Program-made: the position numbers and the translations under genes
DNA from: Saccharomycopsis fibuligera x Saccharomycopsis cf. fibuligera
Lineage: Eukaryota; Ascomycota; Saccharomycetes; Ascoideales; Saccharomycopsidaceae
Assembly (NCBI GenBank): GCA_001936135.1
Contig: CP012819.1
Coordinates: 62,001-126,000, forward strand
Direction: 5' to 3'
DNA length: 64,000 nt
The notes under the pieces: generated by a model
The model's database searches: none
What the model was told of the DNA's origin: nothing
Seen by the model: the letters and a program-made list of their open reading frames with translations, nothing else
Part shown: positions 50,034-60,119 of the stretch, one piece after another
Numbering within the stretch: position 1 is the stretch's first letter
Layout of the letters: the number at the start of each line of letters is the position of its first letter

Positions 50034-50624
50034 ATGGTCGCTCAAATTCAAAAACCAGCTCCAACTTTCACTAAAACCGCTGTTGTTGACGGTACTTTCG
50101 AAACTGTCAGCTTAGACCAATACAAAGGTAAATGGGTCGTCTTGGCTTTCATCCCATTGGCTTTCACTTTTGTCTGCCCAACTGAAATCATTGCTTACTC
50201 TGATGCTGTCAAGAAGTTTACTGACAAAGGTGCTGAAGTCTTGTTCGCTTCCACCGACTCTGAATACACCCACTTGGCCTGGACCAATGTTGCTAGAAAA
50301 GACGGCGGTTTGGGTCCAATCAACATCCCATTGATTGCTGACACCAACCACTCTTTGTCCAGAGACTACGGTGTCTTGCTCGAAGAAGAAGGTGTTGCTT
50401 TGAGAGGTATCTTCATCATTGACCCTAAGGGCATCTTGAGACAAATCACCATTAACGACTTGCCAGTTGGTAGAAACGTTGAAGAAACTTTGAGATTGAT
50501 TGACGCTTTCCAATTCACTGAAAAATACGGTGAAGTTTGCCCTGCTAACTGGACTGAAGGTTCTGCTACCATCAAGCCAGAACCAACCAAGTCTAAGGAA
50601 TACTTCAGCTCTGCTAACAAATAA
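50034..50624 (+). CDS. TSA1: 2-Cys peroxiredoxin (thioredoxin peroxidase)
   Basis: A 196-aa cytosolic typical 2-Cys peroxiredoxin that reduces hydrogen peroxide and organic peroxides with thioredoxin as donor. Peroxidatic C48 is in AFTFVCPTE and resolving C169 in GEVCPANW. Both hyperoxidation-sensitivity motifs are present (KDGGLG and C-terminal KEYF). Length equals S. cerevisiae Tsa1 (196 aa). Codon choice is strongly biased (TTG, GCT, GTC, AAC/AAG), as in abundant yeast proteins, and no in-frame CTG was noticed. Confidence 0.97.
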   Translation: MVAQIQKPAPTFTKTAVVDGTFETVSLDQYKGKWVVLAFIPLAFTFVCPTEIIAYSDAVKKFTDKGAEVLFASTDSEYTHLAWTNVARKDGGLGPINIPLIADTNHSLSRDYGVLLEEEGVALRGIFIIDPKGILRQITINDLPVGRNVEETLRLIDAFQFTEKYGEVCPANWTEGSATIKPEPTKSKEYFSSANK

Positions 50625-51051
50625 ATAGCGTAACTGATTTTTTTACTTGTTGGGCTACTTTTTCTTTGTTACTTATATACGAACATTGCCTGTATACGAA
50701 TAGATATAAATGAATCATGAATCAATGATATTAATGGAAAATACTATACTGTAGTAGCTGCTTAACAGTAATTGCTCAATTGTATCGAATCTGGCCCTGT
50801 TATAACGATTCGCTTAACTGCCGATGATCAAAGAACGTGCCACCCTCACTCAATAAATCAATGACTTAAAGGGATGAGATATTCCCAATCTGGTATAGTA
50901 CCGCACTCAAAATGCTAGTCACACTACGGGGCACCCGCCGCATAAGAAAAACATACCATAACATTAACTAACAAGATAACTATAGTTACAAGATAACACA
51001 CACAGCATTCTATACACAACAACAGACTACCAAAAGTTAGACATTCCAAAC
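50625..51051. other. Convergent spacer between TSA1 and FYV4
   Basis: 427 bp receiving both 3' ends; T-rich just after TSA1 (50635-50665). No gene seen. Confidence 0.6.
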
Positions 51052-51477
51052 TCAAGCAGAAGCTGCATTAGCAGCTGCTCTTTCTCTCAACTCGTTTCTC
51101 TTCAATATTCTCTGTTTAGCTAATACTTCCTTCATCTTTCTTTCCCCACCGTGCTTCTTCTTACCAGTTTTGATTTCTTTAAGTTTGATTCCAGTATCAT
51201 TACTAAACTTATATCTCCAGTTTAAAATGTAGCGTCTTAATGAGGTTTCTACCCCTTTTTCTTTCAATTCTGCACTGGAAATTTTGAAAAGCAGTGGCCA
51301 ACTTGGGAAATGCTCTAAATGTTCAACGGCACCACGACCAATTTTCTTCAAGAAGGTTTCCACGTCCGGCACTTGGGGCGTTGGTTCTGGTACTTTAAGA
51401 GAGGATCTGGCGAGCACTGGGCTGTTGGTAGCAAAGCCTCTGAAACTTTTTCTTATTATGCCAAATGATCTGAACAT
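51052..51477 (-). CDS. FYV4: Mitochondrial small-ribosomal-subunit protein mS41 (Fyv4), IGR motif
   Basis: A 141-aa basic protein with a mitochondrial presequence (MFRSFGIIRKSFRGFA). The IGR-motif domain is seen as VETFLKKIGRGAVEHLEHFP (residues ~39-58), followed by LFKISSAELKEKGV and then RRYILNWRYKF, in the family order. S. cerevisiae Fyv4 is 130 aa and is assigned to the mitoribosomal small subunit. It is divergent from MED6 with 298 bp between starts. Confidence 0.9.
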   Translation of the reverse strand: MFRSFGIIRKSFRGFATNSPVLARSSLKVPEPTPQVPDVETFLKKIGRGAVEHLEHFPSWPLLFKISSAELKEKGVETSLRRYILNWRYKFSNDTGIKLKEIKTGKKKHGGERKMKEVLAKQRILKRNELRERAAANAASA

Positions 51478-51775
51478 TATGTATTTGTTGTTGTCGTTGT
51501 TGGTTTGTTGGGCGTTGAAAATAGGACAATGCCGGTGTGTATAGTACTAGTGGTATATGGATTCCATGAAAAAAAAATTGGAGCGAAAAGTGAAAAAGCG
51601 AAGATTGTAGACACCCAAGCACCCATCTGTACACCACACACATGCTCTGCATCGAAATATTCGTTCCTGGTATCAATTATTATACCATCATGATGATGTC
51701 CCAGTGGATACTAGATATCTCAGATCATTCGCTATATAACAACAAACCGCTAAGCAACATCCGCAAATAATAATA

Positions 51776-52744
51776 ATGTCAGAAGCAACCCCTCTAGATG
51801 AACTCCAATGGTCGTCTCCCGAATGGATTCAAGCATTTGGCCTCAACTTCTACAACGTACTAGAATACTTTTCCCAATCGCCATTTTTTGACCGAACATC
51901 CAATAACCAAGTATTGCGAATGCAGTTCCAATTTACCGAACAACTCATAAACTTACCGCAAACCCATCCCATCTTTGTCCAAAATTTGAAAAAGATGACC
52001 GGAATAGAATTTATTGTTGTGATAAATAATGAGCCTAATTTTTACATTATCCGCAAACAGCAACGTCAATCGCCTAACAAAGTGCGCATTCTTAGTGATT
52101 ACTATGTGATCAATTCAAACATTTACATGAGCCCAAATTTATTCAGCATATTGAATTCAAGACTACTTAACTGTATATGCAATTTCAAAAAGTCTTTCGG
52201 CATACTTAATGATTTAAACAATTTCAATCCTTCAACAGGGCACCAATATGTGGTTGATGATATCCAGAATAATATTGCGGAGCTTGAAAACAAGTTGAGC
52301 GCTTTGAGTAGCAGTAACAGCGCATTAACCACTGATGGAGAAGAAGCTCAAGCGAACGTACCTAACAATCCTAGCAGCAGCAATAACAATAATAGCGGCA
52401 CTCCTGGTGCGGCTTCTGCTAGCATGAGAAGAAGAGACACAGCCAATATAATGAGTACCCCAGCATTGACCCCAACTTCGCTGAATACTCCTGCTACGGG
52501 AACCACTGGTGGTGTTGGAACTGGCTTTGGAAACTCGGGGAATGCTAATAATTCCAACACTGCTGCGTTGAATAGACAGCCGCCGCTGGTGATTTTTGAT
52601 AGATTGCTTCATATAACAATGAGAGAGACAAAAGTAGGGAATGTTGGTAATGGCACTGGTGCTGGTGCTAGTGCTGGTGTGGATAGTAATGTTTCTGGAG
52701 GGACGGTTACGGCAGGCACAACAGACAAGCCTGCTGGTGAGTAA
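51776..52744 (+). CDS. MED6: Mediator head subunit 6
   Basis: A 322-aa subunit of the RNA polymerase II Mediator head module. The conserved N-domain is clear: LQWSSPEWIQAFGLNFYNVL, EYFSQSPFFDRTSNNQVLRM, GIEFIVV, NFYIIRKQ, then the DYYVINSNIYMSPNLFSILN block. After ~180 residues the C-terminal part is low-complexity (Asn, Gly, Thr, Ala) and carries no domain; it is repetitive in Gly-Ala and Gly-Asn near the end. S. cerevisiae Med6 is 295 aa. Confidence 0.94.
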   Translation: MSEATPLDELQWSSPEWIQAFGLNFYNVLEYFSQSPFFDRTSNNQVLRMQFQFTEQLINLPQTHPIFVQNLKKMTGIEFIVVINNEPNFYIIRKQQRQSPNKVRILSDYYVINSNIYMSPNLFSILNSRLLNCICNFKKSFGILNDLNNFNPSTGHQYVVDDIQNNIAELENKLSALSSSNSALTTDGEEAQANVPNNPSSSNNNNSGTPGAASASMRRRDTANIMSTPALTPTSLNTPATGTTGGVGTGFGNSGNANNSNTAALNRQPPLVIFDRLLHITMRETKVGNVGNGTGAGASAGVDSNVSGGTVTAGTTDKPAGE

Positions 52745-53104
52745 TAAAGACTGGAATATAGGAGTCAAGATACTATCATGATGATAGTTATGTGTTGGTA
52801 GAAGTAAAATTGTAGTGTATTACATTTACCAGAACAGTGCTTTTGAGATTCTAGGAAGTGGTGTTTACTAACGGTGGTTAATGCCTTTATAAACTTTTAC
52901 GATACTAATTGTAAATAAAGCAGATAAGTAGCCACGCAAAAAAAATAGTAATAAGGAAGGACGTAATATAATCAATTAATTTAAAAGGAATTGTAAAAAA
53001 TTTAAAAAAATTTAAAAAAATGAAAAAGAAAAAGAAAAAACAAAACAGAACAAGAAAAAAAAAAAAAAAAAAAGTGTGTGAAAAATAGCTTAGACAGTCA
53101 AATG
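52745..53104. other. Convergent spacer between MED6 and the JEN permease gene
   Basis: 360 bp receiving both 3' ends. A-rich right half with TTTAAAAAAATTTAAAAAAA near 53000 and a 19-nt A run at 53055-53073. Confidence 0.65.
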
Positions 53105-54679
53105 TCAGGCATGATCAGCCGCTGGCTTATAATCACTAGCCACGTCTTCAACATCCGCATCTTCTTCCTCTTGTTGCAACTGTCTCATCTCGGCAGTCCC
53201 CAACTCGTTATGATACTTTTCAGGCCCAAAAAGAGCCGTCAATAGCAAAAAGGCAAGCACACAGCCCATGAATATTGCCATCACCTTACCGTAATTATAA
53301 GCATCCTTGCCCTTCTCAGGTAACGGGAACCGGGAACCAATAGTACTTTCAATAGTGCTGGACGCACTACTAGCCAAATTCCCCAACTGGTAAGCCAATC
53401 CAGAAATCATTGTCCGGTATGGACTTTCAGCGGTTAATTCAAAAAGATGAATTGGCGCAATACCCCAGCATCCCATAACGGCAAACTGCAAAAAAAAGCC
53501 AGCACCTATAATGGCAGACTGATGATGCAAAAAGAATGTAGGATAGATGAATGCACCGCCCATGATACAGCAGCAAATTATTCCAAACCTTCTGCCAAAT
53601 AATTCAGTAAACTGACCAAAAAACAACCCGCCGACAAGAGCGCCCAAGTTGATGATAACCATGGTCACGGTAACCGCGTCGCTTCCCAAATTTACCTGCT
53701 TTTTGAGCATAGTAGGAAACAAATCTTGAGAGCCGTGGGACATGAAATTGAAGCCGGACATCATAATGATGAGGTAAATGAATAACAACCAGTCTTTTTT
53801 GAAAAATTTCACCAAGTCACTAGAATGGAAGCGTCTAGCCATAAACCCGGGTTTCTTATCGCTGGCTTGGTGCTGTAGTTTCAACTGTTCTTTTTGCAAC
53901 TTGCGAGTTCTTTGAAGCTGCTGGAAATGCTGCATTTCAGGAAATGGCAATCGCCAAAGAATCATCAAGAACGGAGGAGCAGCACTGAACCAAAATAGCG
54001 CTCTCCAGGAATGGGGCGTGAATTCAAAAGCCCGCCAGAAAATCACGGCTAGTATGTACCCAAGGTTATAGCCCGGCAAGAATATGCCCGATAAGAAGCC
54101 TCTGCTTACCATCGGTGCGTCTTCGATAGCGGTGGCCGCGGCAAGCGACCAACAGGCGCCCATGAATATCCCAAAGAGAGCACGGACAGCAAGAAACTGC
54201 TGATAAGTTTGAACGAACCCAGTGCCTATTTCCAAAACCACAAACCCCGAAAAACAAACGATGAGCGGCCACTTGCGGCCATAATTATCAGCAATTATGC
54301 CAAATACAAATGCGCCTACCGATCTCAACATGAGCACCAAGGTAATGCCCCAGGTGATGTCGGTAACGCTGCAGTTCAAGCCGTCTGCAATAGCGGAGGC
54401 ACAGGCGCTAACCACAAAAAAGTCCATGGAGTCAATGGTCCAGCCCATGAAACCAATGGCGAAGTAATTCCAGTTTGAAAGGGACATGGCGCGGACGGCG
54501 TCGGCAGGGTTGAGTTTGGAAAGGCTGGTATGAGGGAAGTCAAAAAGCGTTGGGACTCTAGTGACGACGTACTCTCTGGTGGCCTGCCAAGTGGGAACTG
54601 AGCTCTCTTTGGATGGCTCGGGGAGCGCGGCCACCGCCGGAGGACTGGTATCTTGAACAACAGGCTTGCCGGATGACAT
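53105..54679 (-). CDS. Jen-type monocarboxylate/dicarboxylate proton symporter
   Basis: 524 aa from the ATG at 54679, which gives a polar N-terminus (MSSGKPVVQDTSPP) as in Jen proteins. The frame extends 52 codons further, but that part is hydrophobic and low-complexity, so it is taken as leader. Twelve membrane segments of the major facilitator superfamily are apparent. The signature NxxS/THxS/TQDxxxT of the Jen family is met exactly by NFMSHGSQDLFPT (residues 311-323), and the MFS loop by GIIADNYGRKWP. Jen1 carries lactate and pyruvate, Jen2 carries malate and succinate; I cannot tell which this is. In other yeasts both are induced by non-fermentable carbon. Confidence 0.9.
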   Translation of the reverse strand: MSSGKPVVQDTSPPAVAALPEPSKESSVPTWQATREYVVTRVPTLFDFPHTSLSKLNPADAVRAMSLSNWNYFAIGFMGWTIDSMDFFVVSACASAIADGLNCSVTDITWGITLVLMLRSVGAFVFGIIADNYGRKWPLIVCFSGFVVLEIGTGFVQTYQQFLAVRALFGIFMGACWSLAAATAIEDAPMVSRGFLSGIFLPGYNLGYILAVIFWRAFEFTPHSWRALFWFSAAPPFLMILWRLPFPEMQHFQQLQRTRKLQKEQLKLQHQASDKKPGFMARRFHSSDLVKFFKKDWLLFIYLIIMMSGFNFMSHGSQDLFPTMLKKQVNLGSDAVTVTMVIINLGALVGGLFFGQFTELFGRRFGIICCCIMGGAFIYPTFFLHHQSAIIGAGFFLQFAVMGCWGIAPIHLFELTAESPYRTMISGLAYQLGNLASSASSTIESTIGSRFPLPEKGKDAYNYGKVMAIFMGCVLAFLLLTALFGPEKYHNELGTAEMRQLQQEEEDADVEDVASDYKPAADHA

Positions 54680-54810
54680 TGTGGGCGGTGGTTTGACAGA
54701 GATAGCGACCGCGGACCTGTGGACCGACTGAGGATTGGGAAAAGTAGATGAGAAACAGCAGGAGGGTATGAGCAAGAAAACAAGCAAGCAGCACCGTACG
54801 CCAGAAAAAA

Positions 54811-54847
54811 GCAAAAAGCAAAAAGCAAAAAGCAAAAGGCAAAAAGC
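54811..54847 (+). repeat. 7-bp GCAAAAA repeat in the JEN leader
   Basis: Five copies of GCAAAAA (one GCAAAAG), followed by an A run at 54860-54870. On the transcribed reverse strand this reads as TTTTTGC copies 130-170 bp upstream of the JEN ATG. Confidence 0.9.
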
Positions 54848-55225
54848 AGTTTATAAAGAAAAAAAAAAAAAGACTGCTTGCGAGAAATGAGGATGGGCAA
54901 CAGAGCGCTACTTATACCTGAAAGGCTGCACGCAAGACTGGCGATGAGTCTGGGGTACAGCGAGGCTGTTGCGGTTGTGGAGGTACTGTTGGCAGTAGCC
55001 CCAGCGCTCCCAGCACTGTGTTGCACGTGCAGAGGGCGCTTCTACGGGGGTTTGGATCCAAGAGTGGAAATAGTGGGGGCGCCGGGGGTTTAGTACCGGC
55101 GCTAGTGCTAGCGCTGCACATAATCTATATTCCACGCACTATGAACAACCTCCGCTTCTCCTTTCAGCGGCACTCGCCGAGGCTCGCGCCCACAATCTCC
55201 CTCCACGCTAAGTGGTCCGTATCCA

Positions 55226-55285
55226 CATCTCTCCAGAGTTCGCATCTCTCCAGAGTTCACATCGCCCCAGAGTTCACATCGCCCA
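55226..55285 (+). repeat. 17-bp tandem repeat
   Basis: About 3.5 copies of a 17-bp unit CATCTCTCCAGAGTTCR, the last two with CATCGCCCCAGAGTTCA. It lies in the middle of the JEN-PPN1 spacer. Confidence 0.85.
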
Positions 55286-56342
55286 GGCCCAATACTTCAG
55301 CCAGCTAGTAGTGCGTAGCCAACCGCTGGCGTACTCCGGGGCGCTTTGCCACTACGTACGACTGCAAAGACGCGCTACGCGGCGCTTGCTTGCTATACGG
55401 GTCTTTCGTGGAGGAAGGCGTCCCTCTCTCACACTGCGCATGATTCTCGTGAGCCGAGCCCTGTGGCTCAGGCCAGCCTGTCTCACGTGCTGCAGGTGGC
55501 GAGTGAGCGTCACATCATCGTTTAGTTTTTTTCGCAAAGTACTGGCGACGGTGCTGGCCGGTGACAACCAAGAGCTGGCGCCAGCCAAGGCAGCGACGCG
55601 AAGAGTGCTAAACCTCAGATCTACCCAGCCGGCGCTCTTTATTTCGGCGCCGGTGTCTATAGTGCTGGCGCCACGTACCTATGTTCATTATGTTCAGCTC
55701 TGAGATAGTATTTGTGTCTAGATAGTTTCGCACGCGTCCACACGCATGATGCCGCATAAACCCATGGAAATGAAACTTTCGCTACATGAAGTCCATCCCA
55801 GTCCCAACATTGCAAAATATGCTGCTCAGCGCATCACAAGGCTTCCCGGGGGGAGGCTGTCCCAATCGGAACCATGGCCTAATCTCTGGAGTGAGTCTTT
55901 CAGCATCCAGTGCCGCTGCTGCAGACCGCAAGATCACGCACATGTCACACATGGGCCAGCTACAAAAAAATCGCATGATGGCAGATGGCAGGCCAAGCAA
56001 TAAGACAAGCAGCCAGTCAGTCATCTATCCAGTGCGTCGTGACTGTCGCGAGGCGAGCTTCCCAATCAGGATTCTCGCACTGCACACGTGCAAGACGTGG
56101 GTGTGCGCACTCACTCACTCGCTCACTACTCACTACTCACTACTCACTCAGACCGAAGAATTTAATTTTGGAGAAGCGCATCCGCCCATCACCTTGCTAG
56201 TCAGCCAGCCAGCCAGCCAGCCAGCCGTCTGGAGAGAGAAAAACCTTCGCTATTTGGCCACTTAATTGTCAACAGGCCCGTTTGGTCTTTTGGTATTAGC
56301 TCCAAGCAGGGTGTAAATGTCTACCTCAGGAAACAAAAAGCA

Positions 56343-58634
56343 ATGTCAGTATCAACTTTCCCGTTCTCGCTGAGTCCTGGTGCCATGAGCAAGCTGTGGC
56401 GAGCAGTGGGCCTCGTTCTGTTCATCTTAGTGACCTGTTTACATTTTGCCTACAATAATATCCCAACGCCGCACAATGGACCAGGTCGTCACCAGGAACA
56501 TGAAACCGAGCAGCTACGCGGTGCTGGCGCTTCTCGCAAGGGAGGAAACACCAGCATCAGAGTTACCCAAATCAGCAATGATGACAGAAAACAGGAATAC
56601 CTCAAGCTTGGTTTAACGCCGCGTCCCTCGCTTCAGATAGACTCCTCTTCGTTCAGAAAGACCCTCCACGGACGCTTTTTGCATATCACTGATTTGCATC
56701 CGGACTTTTTCTACAAGCAAAACACATCGATCGAAAATAGTGCTTGCCATTCAGGTGAAGGTGCCGCTTCCAAATATGGCGACGCAATGATGGGTTGCGA
56801 TTCTCCGTACGCCTTAGTCGAAGAAACCGTCACTTGGGTGCAGCAGAATCTAAAGGACAAGATCGATTTCATTATTTGGACCGGTGACAATGTCAGGCAT
56901 GACAATGATCGAGCAATTCCTCGTACCGAGTTGCAAATCTTCGATGTGAACCAAAACATTAGTGATTTAATGGTTGAAAAATTCAAAGACCACAGCACTC
57001 CCGATCCAAGGGTATTTGACGTGCCCTTGATCCCATCTATCGGAAATAATGACGTTTATCCTCATAATATGTTTGCTCTTGGCCCTACTCTACAGACTAG
57101 ACTCTTATACAAAACATGGTCTAGTTTCATTCCTCAAGAGCAGGTTCACGTTTTTGAAAAAAGCGCCAGTTTTTTAACCGAGGTCATACCGAATAAGCTA
57201 GCAGTGCTTTCCATCAACACGTTGTACTTATTCAAATCGAACCCACTAGTCGATAATTGCGACAAAAAAAAGCAGCCTGGATACACCCTTTTTTTATGGC
57301 TTGGCTACACTTTGAAAGAGCTTCGCAGAAGAGGAATGAAAGTTTGGCTTAGCGGACATGTTCCGCCGGTGCCAAAAAATATGGACCTAACTTGTTATCG
57401 AAAGTATACTTTGTGGTTGTACGAATATAGGGACATAATCATTGGCAATGTGTTTGGGCATATGAACTTGGATCATTTTGTTCCATTGGATGCTCAGTTA
57501 GCTTATGAGTCGCTCAAAGAAGACGATTCGATGCCTGGCTACAAGGATTTGTTGCAGAATTTTGAATGGCAATTCGAAAAAGAGGACGAGGAGCAGCAGG
57601 AAGAGGAGGAAAACAGCGTGTATGTAAATGGTGGTAGTGATGAATATGCAGATAGCCACGAGCCTGCACAGCGAAGCCTCAGAGATTTGTATTTCGATGA
57701 GCATCACAATGCTGCCGCAACGTTATCCTCAGAATTGCATGCATTGGGTGCCGCTCCTGGATCAAACAAAAAGGAGTACATGGAGTCGATAAGCGACATT
57801 TTTTACAAAAATTTGGTGCCACCAAGCGCCAGAAAATCAAAAGCATTAGAATCCGTTGACGGTGATGATGATGATGATGATGATTTAACTATTTCAAAAA
57901 AGAAAAAGAACAAAAAGAAGCACAAAAAAAAGAAGAAGCACAACAATAAAAATGATGGGTCAAGATACTCAGTAATCCATGTTGCCGCTAGCGTCATACC
58001 AACATTCAATCCCGGCTTCAGAGTTTGGGAATACAATATCACAAACTTATTCAACGAACATAGTGCTGACGACGTCAACGTTCAACAGCAAGAGTCAGAA
58101 CCTGAACCATGGGACAAATTTTTTCAAAAACTTAATAACAAACTTGAAAAATTGAATACAGAAGATGTCTACGTTGACGAATTTAAAGACATTTTTGACA
58201 TCACCACAACAACGGCACTAAGTAATCATAAGAATTCTAATGCAGAAAGCCGAGTGATTAAGAAGTCAAAACCGGATAAGTCTTTACCTCCAAAATCTAA
58301 AAAGAGTCTTCCATTGGGCCCAGCGTTCGTGCCTCAGACGTTCACCCCGACTCATTTTGTACAGTATTATTTAGATTTGAGTCAAGTAAATCAAGGCACT
58401 AAACCGTTTTCTTACGAAGTGGAATACACTAGTAAAAGTAAACCATATAAGATGGATTCATTATTGGCGAATGATTGGGTCAAGTTAGGAATTGAATTAG
58501 CTAAGGATTTAGAAGAATCCAAAAAGAATAAAAAGGATACAGATAAGGACAAAAAGAGGAAAAAAGGCCTTTGGGAAAAATACTTGGAACGGGTGTTTGT
58601 GAGTACCGGATATGAAGATTTGGTCAGACGGTGA
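56343..58634 (+). CDS. PPN1: Vacuolar endopolyphosphatase
   Basis: A 763-aa type II membrane protein that cuts long inorganic polyphosphate chains in the vacuole. One membrane segment (~residues 21-37) follows a short cytosolic tail. The metallophosphatase motifs appear in order: FLHITDLHPD, WTGDNVRHDND, IPSIGNND, then WLSGHVPP and FGHMNLDHF. Residues ~505-540 hold an Asp run directly followed by a Lys-rich run (57865-57945), an unusual charge block. The C-terminus is Lys-rich. An alternative in-frame ATG at 56385 lies still before the membrane segment. S. cerevisiae Ppn1 is 674 aa and is matured by proteolysis. Confidence 0.93.
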   Translation: MSVSTFPFSLSPGAMSKLWRAVGLVLFILVTCLHFAYNNIPTPHNGPGRHQEHETEQLRGAGASRKGGNTSIRVTQISNDDRKQEYLKLGLTPRPSLQIDSSSFRKTLHGRFLHITDLHPDFFYKQNTSIENSACHSGEGAASKYGDAMMGCDSPYALVEETVTWVQQNLKDKIDFIIWTGDNVRHDNDRAIPRTELQIFDVNQNISDLMVEKFKDHSTPDPRVFDVPLIPSIGNNDVYPHNMFALGPTLQTRLLYKTWSSFIPQEQVHVFEKSASFLTEVIPNKLAVLSINTLYLFKSNPLVDNCDKKKQPGYTLFLWLGYTLKELRRRGMKVWLSGHVPPVPKNMDLTCYRKYTLWLYEYRDIIIGNVFGHMNLDHFVPLDAQLAYESLKEDDSMPGYKDLLQNFEWQFEKEDEEQQEEEENSVYVNGGSDEYADSHEPAQRSLRDLYFDEHHNAAATLSSELHALGAAPGSNKKEYMESISDIFYKNLVPPSARKSKALESVDGDDDDDDDLTISKKKKNKKKHKKKKKHNNKNDGSRYSVIHVAASVIPTFNPGFRVWEYNITNLFNEHSADDVNVQQQESEPEPWDKFFQKLNNKLEKLNTEDVYVDEFKDIFDITTTTALSNHKNSNAESRVIKKSKPDKSLPPKSKKSLPLGPAFVPQTFTPTHFVQYYLDLSQVNQGTKPFSYEVEYTSKSKPYKMDSLLANDWVKLGIELAKDLEESKKNKKDTDKDKKRKKGLWEKYLERVFVSTGYEDLVRR

Positions 58635-59412
58635 TGATGGATGTTCGAAATATTGAAAAAATAGCTGACTGCTAATACCGACATTGATTTGCATGGCGTT
58701 GGCATAGTGGTGCTGCTATTGTACTACAATGGAAAGATCACTTCTGAATATCGCCAATTTGGCGTATGAAGGCTATCAAAGTTCATTGTGGTTTACTTTA
58801 TTAACCCTAACGCTACTGCTTGCTTGTCTTGGTCCTCCTGCCAACACAATATGAAAGCATAGGTCTCATTACTACTCAAGATGGCGGTCTATATTATAAT
58901 TTTAAAAATCTCGCTTTATGGGTGAGATGCTGCATCCCGCCATCCGTGAATAAATTTCAATATATGTAATGAAAAAAAAAAGGCTTTAATTTTTATTTTT
59001 TCTAAGAAATCCTTCCCTGCAATATTCTCTACACGTTTTCTGGTAAATAATATACATATATATATATATGCTTGACATCACAGCAATAATAGCAGCATAC
59101 ACGATGATAAACGCAGTCACGTGAAGTTTATGTTCAAGCATTTCTTACTTCCATCCATTAGCAGCACTTTCTTAACATTTGTAGCCTACATTGAACTTCA
59201 CACTCATTTCCTTGAACAAATCTTTTGTTAATTGAGTGGTATATCCCCTAAAACATCTGTTAAGACCCATAGTGTATTCCTTATCACTAACTAAAATATA
59301 GAGTAATTAATAAAATCAGTACAAACAACTGAAACTCCTTAAAATAACTATATGCGTTTTGCTATATAGACAAAAAAAATAGTACAAATCTACCATCTTT
59401 TTATTGTTACTC
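58635..59412. other. Convergent spacer between PPN1 and the CTR gene
   Basis: 778 bp receiving both 3' ends. A TATATATATATATG block lies at ~59056-59070. No gene or RNA recognised. Confidence 0.55.
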
Positions 59413-59733
59413 TTAATGACAAGCCATTGACTCGCCTTCAAGACTTTCTTGTGATGCATTCACATTTCCACCATCATTTTCAGACACCACCACTCCCAGA
59501 TTCAAATCGTTCCACACAAAATTACCAATGAAAGCTCCAACCACCACTGCAGTCATGAGCCAACCATTAAAGGACATAAATACCAACATGAGCATGAGAG
59601 AGTAGCCTACTTGGAAACCATAAAGTAGAGAGTGTTTGAACCTGAAATTTTGTGGCACTTTGTTCAAGTAGAAGTTAGGGGTGTTTGCTGATATTGGGAG
59701 GCCTAAAAATTTTGTTAGTTAGAGGTATCCTAC

Positions 59734-59775
<42 letters not shown>

Positions 59776-60119
59776 CGAAAACGAACAGCAGAATACATAC
59801 CTTTGAATCCACGATTTTTACGGACAAATTGCTTATAACGATATTTCAAAAATTCATAACCTGCAGCCAACACCACAATGGCAATAATACTAAGCACCAA
59901 ATCAAAAGCATTGTATATATGCCACCATTTGAAAACCACACAAACATTCTCATAATCCCAAGTGAATAACATGTTCATTTTACACATTGGAGAACTATGG
60001 CCTGAGTTATCGCCTCCATTTCCTGGCATCTCATGGCCTGGCATACCATGGCCTGGCATACCATGATCCATGTTGGTGTGGCTGGACATATCGTGTCCCA
60101 TCATGTTGTGATCAGACAT
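59413..60119 (-). CDS. CTR-family high-affinity copper transporter, two exons
   Basis: Exons 59801-60119 and 59413-59702, joined in phase 1 to give 202 aa. The intron has donor GTATGT, an AACTAAC branch and TTTTTAG acceptor. The join gives RGFKGLPISANTPNF. The extracellular N-terminus is a Met/His-rich copper-binding region (repeats of MPGH and MxxM-like groups, residues 1-45). Three membrane segments follow: one at ~68-88, one at ~145-165 carrying MLVFM (the M-x3-M copper gate), and one at ~170-185 carrying GAFIG (the G-x3-G helix contact). Ctr proteins form trimers that pass Cu+ after reduction by Fre enzymes. I cannot separate plasma-membrane from vacuolar members by sequence alone. Confidence 0.9.
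59703..59800 (-). other. Intron of the CTR gene with a 38-nt T run
   Basis: 98 bp on the reverse strand: donor GTATGT, then T38 (plus-strand A run 59735-59772), AACTAAC branch and TTTTTAG acceptor. The run takes up about 40% of the intron. Confidence 0.92.

Larger units (their letters stand above)
54680..56342. other. 1.7-kb divergent, GC-richer intergenic region with short tandem repeats
   Basis: Between the JEN gene and PPN1. It holds a 7-bp GCAAAAA repeat (54811-54847), a 17-bp CATCTCTCCAGAGTTCR repeat (about 3.5 copies, 55226-55285), CACT-type repeats (56109-56150) and a CAGC repeat (56202-56226). GGCGC palindromes recur (for example GGCGCC at 55653 and 55670). Overlapping open frames on both strands lack domains. 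Confidence 0.55.

Noticed and set aside
53105-54835. 576-aa JEN reading starting at 54835
   Set aside because: The extra N-terminus is a hydrophobic low-complexity stretch from T-rich leader DNA; the ATG at 54679 gives the polar tail expected of Jen proteins.
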